DNA of 64,000 nt, taken from contig JAHLJT010000631.1 of NCBI GenBank assembly GCA_031308135.1, positions 192,952,549-193,016,548 of the forward strand, in the 5' to 3' direction. Below are positions 11,713 through 22,029 of this stretch, in pieces. Positions within the stretch are counted from its first letter, which is position 1; each line of letters begins with the position of its first letter. Source of the DNA: Acheta domesticus. Lineage: Eukaryota; Arthropoda; Insecta; Orthoptera; Gryllidae. A program made the position numbers and the translations under genes. Below the pieces are notes generated by a model. That model did not search any database and was not told where the DNA came from. It saw only the letters and a program-made list of their open reading frames with translations.

Positions 11713-12250
11713 TAAGTGGAGGGCCTATTGACTTGCCCGGATCAGACGGCCGTGGGTGCACGTCTCAGAGGAGAGCATAGGTGTGTCATCGAGCCGATCG
11801 CTGCGTCTGGTCTGCCGGGATCAGGGTGATGTCTTCACAGAATTTCGAGGAGACGAAAATTTTTATGAGAAATCAAGATAAGCCAAGTGACTCGTAGGTG
11901 CAACAGATAAATACGTATTTGCGGACGTCATTGTGGTTTTCAAACTGATTTTAAAAATATGTACTACGACAAATTGAAAGAAAAACAATCCGAAATAAAT
12001 TTGGCTTTAACTTTTTTTCTTTTCATAACTTTTTATGAAACCATTACATTACCTGTGTTCAGGAAAGCCAAAGTTAGAAATCGTGCTCAATATCACAAAA
12101 TAATTGCAAAATTTAAGTGCTTAGTTCGCAACGCTGATAAAACATCTAAACTGAACAAAGAGGACTCTGAACCAAAGAAAAAAGAAAAGTGAAACAACCG
12201 AAAGTAGTTTAAAGCGTCGGCGACGCCGCATTCAGCTAGTATAAGGTATT
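11713..12250. other. unassigned spacer with one short open frame
   Basis: Contains an open frame on + (11959-12192, 77 codons) that starts MYYDKLKEKQSEIN and ends Lys-rich. I do not recognise it, and composition alone does not make it a gene. The short repeat CCTATAAGG occurs twice near 12,255-12,275 at the edge of the next repeat copy. Confidence 0.4.
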
Positions 12251-13060
12251 TCCTATAAGGAAATTGTTCCTATAAGGTATTTGTGTAACTCCATGAGCGC
12301 GAGTGCGTATGTGCGATTCCGTCACTCACTTTCCATGCATCAATCGAGACTTATGAAGTGTCACTCGACGCTTCTCGGTCTCCTGGTGGGGAACTAATAT
12401 GTTGTTTTCGGATCCGGCCAGAAAATTTCAAGAAATTTCCAAAAACGTGTTTTTGCGTGTTTTAGCGCTGTGATCTGAGTGAGTATCCCGGGAATTAAAC
12501 CAACGCCACCCAAATAGATCTACGTAGGGGGCGCTGAATGTGACAAGTACATCACCGCGCGGAAGATTTCATTTAATTTGCATCCTTATTAACGTACTTT
12601 TAAAAACAAATTTGCTAAATGTATGAACAGTATGGCCTTGGAACTTATTGAACTTGAAGAACTTCAAGTGAATACGGAGGAAACCTAACTATGAGTAATG
12701 CTACAGAAGCACATTTACGTTCTTACGTTCAACGCAAATTTACATTCTTGAACGCGCAATATCAATTTGGAAATGAATGTAACTAACAACATATTCTTAT
12801 TAAAACGTAACTGACATCTTATTCACATACAAAACAGTCGCGTTTAAATGCTTATGTAGATTCGCCTACAAAACGATAAATAGAGCAATTGCAGAAGTAG
12901 AAGTGAACACAATTGGGCTGACTATATGCAGTTTTAATCTCTTAAAAAAATTAGGGGACAAAAATATGGAAGTGTTGAGCAAATCCAGGGAAGAATTAAA
13001 TGTAGTTGCAGACGACTTCGCGGCAGAATTTTTGGAACAAATTGAAAATTATTAAAGAAT
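12251..13060 (+). repeat. dispersed repeat A, copy 2, with short conserved ORF
   Basis: About 800 bases that align along their whole length, with divergence, to the inverted copy at about 25,190-25,965. Shared landmarks in order: the module also present at 11.1 kb, then CCTTGGAACTTATT with a GAA-rich coding-like stretch, ACATTTACGTTCTTA, CTTATTCACATA, GCCTACAAAACGAT and AAATTAGGGGACAAAAATAT. The last block is open here: from 12,971 a frame reads MEVLSKSREELNVVADDFAA... to a stop at about 13,054, and it stays open upstream of that ATG. I know no family for it. Confidence 0.65.
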
Positions 13061-15277
13061 AAGGATTTTGATGATTGATAATTGTTTGTACACTTTTGTG
13101 CATATTAGCGAAAAAACGAAAAAAAAATGTTAGTCAAATGGTATCTGACCCAGGAAAGAATTCCGGAAGATTTTTTTCTCAACGGTTCTATAAGTATTTG
13201 AAGACGCTGAATTCGAATTTGCCGTGTACTGCGTGCACGGTACTCAGTATGACTAAAATGAGCTCTGTTCTTGGATTGATATAATAAGAAAACGTTCAAA
13301 ACATCATCTTTCTTATTAAAAACTGTTTCATATCACCTAAACATTCACGAATGTGAATGGTGACGCATTTAGGTGCAATTAAACAGCCAAAATAATTTTG
13401 GCCGCCTAAAACGGCCAAATACCCCATCGTGCGGCGGTCCAGTTAACGTCACAGCACATATTTTCTTTATATGCCCGAAAGCACACAAGACGTTTATTAT
13501 TAAAAACAAAAAAACACTGTTTTAATTTTGGGTGAATATTCTTATTGTAGTTGTTATTCAATCGCTACAAAAATGCAAAGCAGATGAGTGGTAGAAAAAA
13601 TGTCTGACGTATCAGAATAAAAATTCCTTTCTGTACTGAACAAATGAGGGTCTGCAACTTATGACTGTGGCTTAGATCATCAGTCCTGTCATCCTACGAA
13701 TGCCATCCAGTGGAAAAGGCAGGAAACACTTCCCACCAACAATTACAAGCATGAACCACTTAACCTAACCGGTCCAGTTAACCTAACTCTCTCCTACTTG
13801 CATCTTGCTGTAAATAAAAATTATTTTCTACTGTAGTAGTAAATTTATCAACTATAGTGCGTGTTTCTGTGAATGAAGAAGACATTGATAATGATGTCAA
13901 CATGATAAGAGAGGTAATTGGTACTAAGGGTGTGTGTAATGTGATAAATGTGTGTTAATTATTAATGGTTAAAATATTAAAAATACACAGTATGTTAATT
14001 CATTGTGTTTCTGTTTGTTTAATTGTTTAGAATAACGAATACTATAACATCAATCTTTTTTTGCTAAGAATACACAGAAAGTCTACATTTTCATGTACAT
14101 TCTGTTCTAATAAAACTTACAAAACTAGAGTATATTTAAAGTACTTAAAGCATGTAAGACAAAAGGAATATTTTTGGGGAACCAGAATAATCTCTTGGGT
14201 CATTTTTTTGGTAATTTCTTTTGTTTTTCTTTCTTAGGGGGAGATAATTTTGAACATAAAATAAATGATTTGGGTCCAGGCAACAAGTACTGAAAAAGTG
14301 GGCGGGGGGACAATGCAAAAAAAGTCGAAACACATTTTCTTGGTTTACGTAGTACATTAATCCTTTGTTCAGAATCCTTGTTCATAACTAGTTTCGAAAG
14401 TTTCGTTTGAATATATTGAGTATCTTGAGGAGTTTAGTATTCCGTATGTGTGCCGAAACCAAACAAAAAAGTCTCATGTAAATTGGAAGCGGAATTTGTT
14501 GACTATTACCGTAAGCAGCTTTTAAAAGACTTCAACTTTAAGGTGTTTTTGTTTATAGGTTTATCTTTTGTAAAACATTTTCAAGTGTAATTATCAGACA
14601 GAATTTGAACCGCATGTCCGAATGTCTGAAATATATTTGTTCTACGATATTCTTGTTTACCATTGTCTCACAATGTTACGTAAATAACAATAACACAAAG
14701 TTAAATAATATGTTTTTCAGAAGAATCAGACTTGAAATTATTATGTTTTATCGAAGTACAAGGTGATTAATTTCTCTAAGATCTGAAGACTTAGGTTTCC
14801 AAAACACCTGCACACATTTCATACAATGGAACTAACATTACTCTTTATCAGTACCCCCGAAGAGCAGAGACACTCAAGCAGTACAAAGTGTATGGTTACC
14901 CATTTTTGTATGAGAAAAATCAAATATTCATATTGCTTCACGTTTTTTCTACCACTCATCTGCTTTGCATTTTTGTAGCGATTGAATAACAACTACAATA
15001 AGAATATTCCCCACATTAATTGTTAGTATTTCTGCTCTATAGAACAGAGTGTTTTCTTTTTAAGAATACGCGTCTTGTCTGCTTTAGAGCATATAAATAA
15101 AATGTGTGCTGTGGCATTAACTGAAACGCATGGTGGGGTATTTGGCCATTTTAGGCGGTCAAAATTATTTTGGCCGTTTAATTGCATCTAAATGCGCCAC
15201 CTTTCACATTCGTGAATGTTAGGTGATATGAAAAAGTTTTTAATAAGAAAGGTGTTTTGAACGTTTTATTATTATAT

Positions 15278-15282
15278 AAATC
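15278..15282. repeat. gypsy target-site duplication, left
   Basis: AAATC immediately outside the left LTR; the identical five bases follow the right LTR at 20459-20463. Five bases is typical of Ty3/gypsy integration. Confidence 0.85.
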
Positions 15283-15718
15283 TGTTATATCCAGGAAAAC
15301 ACAGAAGTTTCGTAAACCAAGTTTTTATTCACAAATGCAGCAAGGCAAACTTTACAAATCCGGTAACCAAAGAATAATACCAAACAACATAGCCAGGTTA
15401 CCGTTTACCAATAGATGTCCCAAGTACAAAGCCGTTTCACCAATTAACAAGAAGAGAGTCCAATAATACAATTGCCGCGTCTAATAATATCGCCTTGTCC
15501 ACAACTATATCACTTTTACACTCCGAACACTGACTGCTCGGCGGCGGGGCCCGCGTTTATTCTCCCTGGCGGCATAGCCTCGCATCCATTCCGGGGCTTC
15601 GCTAGCTGGCCGCCTCTTCTTCTTTCGCCCGGTCTCGCTACGGTCCGTTGCTCCCCGTGCTGTCGCCGAGTGCTGGCGGTGCGGCGCGCGATTCAACTCG
15701 CCGCGCACCACCATAACA
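15283..15718 (-). repeat. gypsy 3' LTR
   Basis: 436 bp, TG...CA ends within the perfect 6-bp inverted ends TGTTAT/ATAACA. It is downstream relative to the minus-strand genes. It lacks a 15-base stretch and has an extra triplet compared with the 5' LTR. Confidence 0.95.
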
Positions 15719-15731
15719 CCCTCCCCTCTCG
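15719..15731 (-). other. gypsy polypurine tract
   Basis: Read on minus this is GAGAGGGGAGGG directly abutting the TGTTAT of the 3' LTR, the expected priming site for plus-strand DNA synthesis. Confidence 0.85.
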
Positions 15732-16340
15732 AAAACGTCGTGTATGGTGCGAACCGCGTCTAGTCGACCTCATCGGCGCCTCCGACTGCAGGTTCGGCGC
15801 CGGTTGCTGCTCCACCGGGTGCTCGGCTGGTTGCTCCGTTGTTCGCTGTGTTGGCCATTCCTGTAATCGGTCCATATCAATTAATTCTCTCATTGACTTT
15901 TCTGTCTTTTCTCTCTCTGCTCTTTTCCCCATTGCATCTACTGGTTCCAGTGTGTATCTCGGGCGGACCTGGCCCTGATGCCTAACTACTACTTTTTCCA
16001 AAACTTGTATTTGGTACATCTTACTTCCCATGGTGCTTATAACAATGCCCGGCCACCAACCAGGATCTCTCTTAAAACTGGTACAATATATCTTATCTCC
16101 TACCTTATATTTCTGCTCCACCGCCTCTTCTTTGCGATGGTTACCTGGCTTTAACAAGGACAGCAGGGTTCTGTGCTGCCGGCCGTGTAGCACCTCCACT
16201 GGGCTCCTCCCCTCTGGTCCTGGCAGTGTCCTGTATGTTGCCAAAACGCGCAATAAAGCGCGGCTCCTCGGTGTTCCTGCGTCCCTCGCCTTCTTCATGG
16301 CCGTCTTGAAAGTGCGCACGCACCTTTCCACTTCCCATTG
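15720..16340 (-). pseudogene. gypsy integrase C-terminal part
   Basis: After a frame break at about 16,331-16,340 the frame continues with VERCVRTFKTAMKKA, which carries the third catalytic acid (Glu) of the integrase core. The C-terminal region follows with KYKVGDKIYCTSF and DPGWWPGIVI. It then passes into a Pro/Gln/Glu-rich tail (TTEQPAEHPVEQQPAP) that runs up to the LTR. No envelope gene is present between integrase and LTR. Confidence 0.85.
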
Positions 16341-17800
16341 GACTGGGGATGGAAAGGAGGTGCGCAAACATGCTTAATGCCGTTTGCCTTACAAAATCGA
16401 AAAAATTCTTCAGATGTAAATTGTGGTCCGTTATCTGAGACTAATGTCTGCGGGAGCCCTTCCGTAATGAATATTTTCTCCAATGCATCTATCGTGGCTC
16501 TGGCCGTTGTAACCCCCATCTCCACTATGTAAGGGAAATTAGACAGTGCGTCTACCACCACTAGCCACATCTTTCCCCAGAACGGGCCCGCAAAATCTAC
16601 ATGAACTCGCTCCCACGGAGCTTCCGGCTTGGGCCACGAGTGCCACTCTTGCCGCGGTGCCGACTGGTTCATCTGACAAGCATTGCACTGCCTGACCATG
16701 TCTTGAATGTCTTTTGCCATTTCTCTCCAATAGCAATGCCGCCTAGCCAACTGCTTAGTATTCACTACACCCCAATGTCCCTCATGTAGCAACTCTAAAA
16801 TTTGTTTCCTCAGGACCTTCGGCACTACTACCCTAGTTCCTTGGTCCCCTGCCAATAATAATACCCCTGCCTTTACTGAAAGTCTTTCTTTCTTTTCGTA
16901 CCAGGACGCATTACTTCTTAGCAACTTCCTCGGCCACCCTTTCCTCACATACTCCCTAACTACTCGTAACTCTGGATCCTCGTCTACTGCCGCTGCTATT
17001 GTGGCTGCTGTGATGGGGAACTCCTGTAATGCCTGCCAGTCCTCTTGGTCTAGTTGCTGGCACACCTCCTCGGACCCATCAAAATCGAAATCCGGTCCTG
17101 CTGGCAGTCTGGAAAGCGCGTCCGCGTTGGCGTGCTGCGTAGTCGGCCTGTAATGAATCTGATAGTGATAGTCAGATAAAAATAAGGCCCATCTCTGTAG
17201 TTTCTTCGCTGTGCCTTCCGGTAACCTCTTCCCCATATGAAACAATTGCACCAAAGGCTTGTGGTCGGTAATTATGTGAAATTTTGATCCGTAGACATAC
17301 TCATTAAATTTTTTTTTTACACCAAATAAAACCGCTAATGCTTCTTTTTCTACTTGTGAATAGTTCCTCTGATGTTTATTTAGAGACTTCGACGCGAAGG
17401 CTTTGGGGCACTCCACACCATTTTCATCCTTTTGTGACAGCACGGCCCCAACACCATAGTCGGATGCATCAGTAGCTATCGACGTCACTCTTACTGGCAC
17501 ATAATGGTTGAGTTGCGTAGATTCTATTATCGCACTCTTCAGTTCCTTAAGGGCTCTTTCGCATTCCGGTGACCACACAAACTTGACCCCTTTCTCCTTT
17601 AATGCATTTAATGGTGCTGCAATTGACGAGAAGTTCCTAATAAATTTGTTATAATAGTTGATCTTACCTACTAATGCCTGCAATTCTTTGATATTCTTAG
17701 GTGCTGGTAGGTTTCTAATTGCTTGCACATGTTGCTGCGTCGGCTTAATTCCTGACTCTGTTAGTTCGTGACCTAAGAAAGTGACCTGTTGCTTAAAAAA
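16295..17800 (-). pseudogene. gypsy RT end, RNase H and integrase core
   Basis: Minus-strand frame with the RT connection (LVGKINYYNKFIRNFS), RNase H (ATDASDYGVGAVLSQ, NYSQVEKEALAVLFGVKKF-type block, TDHKPLVQLF, NADALSRLP), the integrase zinc finger (HEGHWGVVNTKQLARRHCYW and CNACQ) and the first two catalytic acids (VDFAGPF, SDNGPQF). The frame ends in a wrong reading after PPFHPQSNG because of a small deletion, and the Glu motif continues in another frame. The upstream join to the RT palm also needs a frame change, near 17,805-17,815. Confidence 0.93.
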
Positions 17801-17801
17801 T

Positions 17802-18121
17802 TCACTTATTGAAGTTCACTTTAAATCCCCACTCTTTTAACAATCCTAGTAAACTCTTCAAATTAGTCACGTGATCTTCTGTGTTTTCCCCTGTCACTAT
17901 GATATCGTCCAGATAGTTAATGCACCCACTTACTTGAGACGTAATGTCTTCCAACACTTTTTGAAATATTGCTGCTGCTGAGGCGACCCCAAACGGCAAT
18001 CGGTTGTATTGATACAACCCCAACTGTGTGTTTACCACTAACACTTTTGTTTCTTCATTTAGAGGTATTTGTAAATACGCGTCTTTAAGATCAATTTTGG
18101 TGAACTGCTGCCCTCCCTGCT
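17802..18121 (-). pseudogene. gypsy reverse transcriptase palm
   Basis: A frame from about 18,112 reads KIDLKDAYLQIPLN, then YNRLPFGVASAAAIFQ and INYLDDIIV. The last is the YxDD polymerase active site with Leu. It stops at a TGA at about 17,802-17,804 shortly after NFNK. It is out of frame with both neighbours: an extra base near 18,111-18,120 separates it from the protease/RT N-terminal segment, and a small deletion near 17,805-17,815 from the next segment. Confidence 0.92.
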
Positions 18122-19128
18122 AGTTTGTAAAATAAATTTTCCGGCTTCGGAATGGGGTGTTGTTCAATTTCCAGCTGCTCGTTTACCGCGCTTTTAAAAT
18201 CTCCGCATAAACGAATGCCGCCATCACTTTTTGATACCACCACCAAGGGAGTGGCCCACTTGCTGGTAGCCACCTTTGTTATAATCTCTTCCCGTTCCAA
18301 TCTTTTGATATCTTCTTCCACTTTGTCTCTCAGTGCCCATGGCACTGGACGAGCTTTAAAAAAACCGGACTTACTGCTTTCTTTTAACATTAGCCCGGCT
18401 TTGAAGTTATTACACTTGCCCAATCCAGGTTCAAACACTTCCGGAAATTGATTTCTTAATTCACAGACCAATGTTGACACTTTCTGTTGCTCTAACGCAC
18501 ACACTTCATCCACCACACCTAAACCGATCTTATCAAAGCTGTTTAATCCTAGTATGTTCACTACATCATACCTATCCACCACTAACACCTCTAATTCTGC
18601 TTTCCTTGTTTTATACTTAACTGGTACCTTAATTTTCCCTAGCACTTTTATGGGGTCTTTGCCAAAACCATACACGGGTTTTTCTATTTTTCTCACTTGT
18701 GGGTTCCCTAATTTCCTGTACGTATCTAAGTTTATCAATGTCACAGTTGCACCAGTGTCTACCAAAAACTGCACTTCCTTCTCGCCCACGTCCAACTTTA
18801 TTATTAACTTATTCTGCCCTTTGCCACTTAACAACTGGTGTACCACATTCACGTCCATTTCTTCTTCTTCTTCTCTTGCTTTTCTTCTTTCCCATTTCTC
18901 TTGCCGCTCCTGCCAACACACTTCTCTGATGTGTCCAGTCTTCCCGCACTTGTAACAACTCGCCTGCCTGAATCTGCACTGCCACCTTTCGTGGCTTCTC
19001 GTACAAAACCTGCATGATCTTCTGTTATTTTTGTTTAGGCTATTATTGCTGGTGTCGCTGCTGCCGCAGTCACTGCCGCTTTCGTATCGCGCAATCTTTC
19101 TTCCGCGATAACGCGCCGGCCGGTCCAC
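18091..19128 (-). pseudogene. gypsy nucleocapsid, protease and RT N-terminus
   Basis: Directly follows the gag amber codon in the same frame. In order: a basic linker, two zinc knuckles (CRFCTRSHERWQC with CX2CX3HX4C spacing, and CYKCGKTGHIREVC, CX2CX4HX4C), an acidic stretch, the aspartic protease with FLVDTGATVTLIN, and the start of RT (WATPLVVVSKSDGGIRLCGD). A one-base insertion near 18,115 ends the frame with an aberrant tail (AAVHQN). Confidence 0.93.
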
Positions 19129-19986
19129 CTAGTTATCAGAGCTGCCCGCCGACCTCGCCCTAACCGGGCTGTTGCGCGGCCGCCTTCTTATCTTGTAACT
19201 CGGCTCCTTATCAGCGCCACCTTGGCTCTCCTGGCGTGGCCCTCGTTCGTAACCGGTCTGAAATACTTGGTTGTTACTGGCGATTTCTCGTGCGGTGCGC
19301 GATGTCACTTCGAACGTCGTAGCCAATTTTTGAATTTCATCTAGCGACGGATCGCTGCCCTTGAGTGCTTCAAACCTGATTCTGTCTTCCGGAGTGTTCA
19401 AGATTACCGCGTCTCTTATCAGTGTCTCTGCATAAGATTTTCCACACTTCTTAGATTGGCACTTAAATTCGCAGCTCCTAGCTAACCCGTTCAACTCAGT
19501 AATCCACTCTGTGTGTGTTTGCGTATCTTTCTTTCTACACTGAAAAAATGCATATCTCGCCGCTACCACATGCGGCCTTTTTTCATAATATCTATCTAAA
19601 GTTTCTTTTATCTCCGACCACGGCAATTTACAAATTTCTTTATCACTGCACAATTTCTTTAACAATGAATTCGTCTCACTGCCCACAGTACTTAAAAATG
19701 CTGCCCGTTTTCTTTCTTCACTTTCAACCCCATAATATATCCAATGTTGCTCTAATCTCTCAACATAATCTGCCCAACTTTCTGCTTGCGGCAGGAATGG
19801 GGTAAACGGCGCAGGCGCATGTTCGCCTCTTGTTGCACTCACCGCTAGCTGCGCTTGAAGTTGCTTCTCTTGTCCTGCTGCTAACTGTTGTATCAGTTGC
19901 ATCTGGTGCTGATGCTGTTGCTGTTGTTGCTGCTGCATAAACTGCAGAATCTGCGCTAGCTCTGACTGGGCCGGTGCACTTGCCAT
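19129..19986 (-). CDS. gypsy gag (matrix/capsid part) ending in amber codon
   Basis: 285 codons from the ATG at 19984-19986, starting MASAPAQSELAQ; a GTG two codons earlier is less likely. Residues about 15-40 are Gln/His-rich (coiled-coil-like). A capsid-type region follows (WADYVERLEQHWIYYGV, ETLDRYYEKRP). It ends at TAG (19129-19131). The reading frame simply continues beyond the TAG into the nucleocapsid zinc knuckles, which normally belong to gag. So the stop is either a nonsense mutation or a readthrough codon. Confidence 0.9.
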   Translation of the reverse strand: MASAPAQSELAQILQFMQQQQQQQHQHQMQLIQQLAAGQEKQLQAQLAVSATRGEHAPAPFTPFLPQAESWADYVERLEQHWIYYGVESEERKRAAFLSTVGSETNSLLKKLCSDKEICKLPWSEIKETLDRYYEKRPHVVAARYAFFQCRKKDTQTHTEWITELNGLARSCEFKCQSKKCGKSYAETLIRDAVILNTPEDRIRFEALKGSDPSLDEIQKLATTFEVTSRTAREIASNNQVFQTGYERGPRQESQGGADKEPSYKIRRRPRNSPVRARSAGSSDN

Positions 19987-19995
19987 GTTCACGTT

Positions 19996-20010
19996 TTCCT
20001 CGTCGCCAAT
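19996..20010 (-). other. gypsy primer-binding site
   Basis: On minus, two bases after the 5' LTR the sequence is TGGCGACGAGGAA. TGG at this place pairs with the CCA end of a tRNA primer. I cannot assign which tRNA by eye. Confidence 0.65.
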
Positions 20011-20458
20011 TGTTATATCCAGGAAAACACAGAAGTTTCGTAAACCAAGTTTTTATTCACAAATGCAGCAAGGCAAACTTTACAAATCCGGTAACCAAAG
20101 AATAATACCAAATAACATAGCCAGGTTACCGTTTACCAATAGATGTCCCAAGTACAAAGCCGTTTCACCAATTAACAAGAGAGTCCAATAATACAATTGC
20201 CGGGTCTAATAATATCGCCTTGTCCACAACTATATCAGTTTTACACTCCGAACTACACTATAGCACTGTCTAACTGCTCGGCGGCGGGGCCCGCTTTTAT
20301 TCTCCCTGGCGGCATAGCCTCGCATCCATTCCGGGGCTTCGCTAGCTGGCCGCCTCTTCTTCTTTCGCCCGGTCTCGCTACGGTGCGTTGCTCCCCGTGC
20401 TGTCGCCGAGTGCTGGCGGTGCGGCGCGCGATTCAACTCGTCGCGCACCACCATAACA
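20011..20458 (-). repeat. gypsy 5' LTR
   Basis: 448 bp with the same TGTTAT/ATAACA ends. It contains the transcription start in the element's own direction (minus). Compared with the 3' LTR it has a 15-base extra segment around 20,256-20,270. Confidence 0.95.
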
Positions 20459-20484
20459 AAATCCAAGAACACAGCTCATTTTAG

Positions 20485-20861
20485 GGATGCCATATTTTTG
20501 GGTGCTGTACTGAATACGAAATGTAATATTTTATATTAATCTAATATATTTTATTAACAATAATATGAAAAAACAATAAAATATGAAGAATCACAAATTC
20601 AATAAATAGTAAAGGAAAAGCGTACAAATATAATGACATTTTAAAGTGAAATAATCTGCTACTAGATTTTTTTTGATCTTTGATAATATTGAGTGATCTA
20701 GAGTAACAAATAACAACAACAACAACAAATAACTTTGTTAATTTAAATTAAAATCTGAGTTTCCCCTAGAACATAAAACATTGCAAAATGGTGATAGAAC
20801 AGATGATTATAAGAATACGGTTCTTCATCCGAAGATAATTCTATTTCTTCTGAAGTATACT
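20485..20861. other. AT-rich spacer with (AAC)n
   Basis: AT-rich DNA with a short AAC microsatellite at about 20,706-20,730. No gene seen. Confidence 0.5.
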
Positions 20862-21233
20862 CTAACAAGGATATAATTTCCTATTACTGCTTCTAATTAT
20901 TTCGTATTGCCTGCTGGCAAGATCAGCTTCAGCAGAGAAATTTAGTGCACTGTCACTGCTAGTCATTAGTGGCATTTTCCTATCTTCCTAAAGTATGCTT
21001 CCTTTTATTTCCCAGCTCGTTTTGGAGAACGTGATTTCCTTGACTATATTTGAAGCGTCTCTTTCTCTTACAAAGCCTAATGTCACCCGGGTAGCATAAG
21101 TCAGTACTTCTGAATTTGTAGTTTGTCGTAAATCTTCTGTTATTCTTCTCTTGATTCTCTCACTCATATCTTGAAATCTTGTCTTTGGTCTGCCTGGTCG
21201 GTTCGCTACTTTAGGTATTTCGAAAGTGTCATT
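20862..21233 (-). pseudogene. remnant of a GRPxxxFxDxSER-type transposon-associated protein
   Basis: Reading minus from 21,233: PKVANRPGRPKTRFQDMSER, then IKRRITEDLRQTT, SEVLTYATRV, an in-frame TAG at 20,988-20,990, then SSDSALNFSAEADLASRQYE and KLYPC before a second stop. From memory, arthropod and hydrozoan genomes have many uncharacterised, apparently transposon-borne proteins with a GRPxKxFxDxSERSKRRKT block followed by a QY...YP block; this fits that layout. No start or splice sites can be given and the first stop suggests decay. Confidence 0.55.
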
Positions 21234-22020
21234 GAGTCAATCAAAATGTTCTTCTTTCTTGTGTACAGACACATCTTCTTTCTTGTGTACTATGGACCAC
21301 CTTAATTTCATATGAGATTTAAAATATCAAAATTTATGCTATATTTCCTTTATTTGTTCGTCAGAATAATTTTATTTACGTAACAATTAATTTTCTATAA
21401 ATTCCCATTTTCACTAATATCTTGTAATTTTTGTTGCTGTATCATGTTAAATAACTTTTTTCGAGTCATTACGCTGATACTCGAATGCCCTAAGTCGAAT
21501 TTTGGTGGAAGTTAAAAAGTTAATAAACTCATGACAAAAATCCGCAAATCGCATTCGTACATAAATGGCTATATATCACGCAAAACCGCGTGAATCCGCG
21601 ATTGATTTTCACGAAATTGCAAAATAGAAAAGGTGCAAAATAGAAAACCCTTCCATTGCACCAAAAACTGTAACCCGGAAATCCCCGGAAGTACACCAAT
21701 TTATTTACATAAATTAAAATTCGCTTCATTAAAAACTTGAAAGCTCTATCTCAGCTAAAATAATTAAGATCTGTACGAAAATACACATAAGAGGCACATA
21801 CGTATCTGCTCTATCAGCCTCCATGATTCCTCGCTTCAAAATCGAACCTCAGTACACGGAATTCAATGTGAGACTGAAGCCCGCACGGGAGTCAAAAACG
21901 AGCATGCGCATTTCACGAGTAGACAAGTTCAGACAAGATGCGCCTACCGTTAAAATTTGTGCAGATGGTTATTTCCTGACCTTTTAGCTTTACGATAATT
22001 TTTTACTTCTCTAGAGTGAA
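21234..22020. other. no gene recognised
   Basis: AT-rich. An open minus frame of 66 codons at 21529-21729 is not recognisable. Nothing else stands out. Confidence 0.5.
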
Positions 22021-22029
22021 ATTTGCAAA

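Larger units (their letters stand above)
15283..20458 (-). mobile_element. Ty3/gypsy LTR retrotransposon (5.18 kb, minus strand)
   Basis: Structurally complete: two LTRs (15283-15718, 20011-20458) beginning TGTTAT and ending ATAACA, a 5-bp target duplication, a primer-binding site, a polypurine tract, and gag, protease, reverse transcriptase, RNase H and integrase in the order of the Ty3/gypsy class. The LTRs differ by about six substitutions and two indels (3 and 15 bases), so the insertion is young. The coding part carries an amber codon and at least three frame breaks, so this copy should not be autonomous. It sits inside the right arm of an older inverted-repeat element. Confidence 0.96.
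13253..20484. mobile_element. long-arm inverted-repeat element, interrupted by a gypsy insertion
   Basis: The left arm (13253-13601) is repeated inverted at 14941-15282 and resumes at 20464-20484 after the gypsy element. Landmarks: CTAAAATGAGCTCTGTTC at the outer end, AACGTTCAAAACATC, TCACGAATGTGAA, GGCCGCCTAAAACGGCC (itself a hairpin) and AAATGCAAAGCAGATGAGTG at the inner end. The spacer 13602-14940 has no recognisable gene. Without the gypsy insert the element is about 2.05 kb. No target duplication was found. A related block recurs at 22,030-22,100. Confidence 0.75.

Noticed and set aside
11228..11761. Minus-strand Leu/Arg- and Ser-rich frames (177 and 99 codons)
   Set aside because: They are translations of the pyrimidine strand of a simple purine repeat.
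13740..13800. AACCTAACC words resembling insect telomere (TTAGG)n
   Set aside because: Only isolated units, no tandem array; the words belong to an interspersed repeat.
15472..16377. + strand frames across the gypsy 3' LTR and integrase
   Set aside because: Antisense shadows of the minus-strand integrase and LTR.
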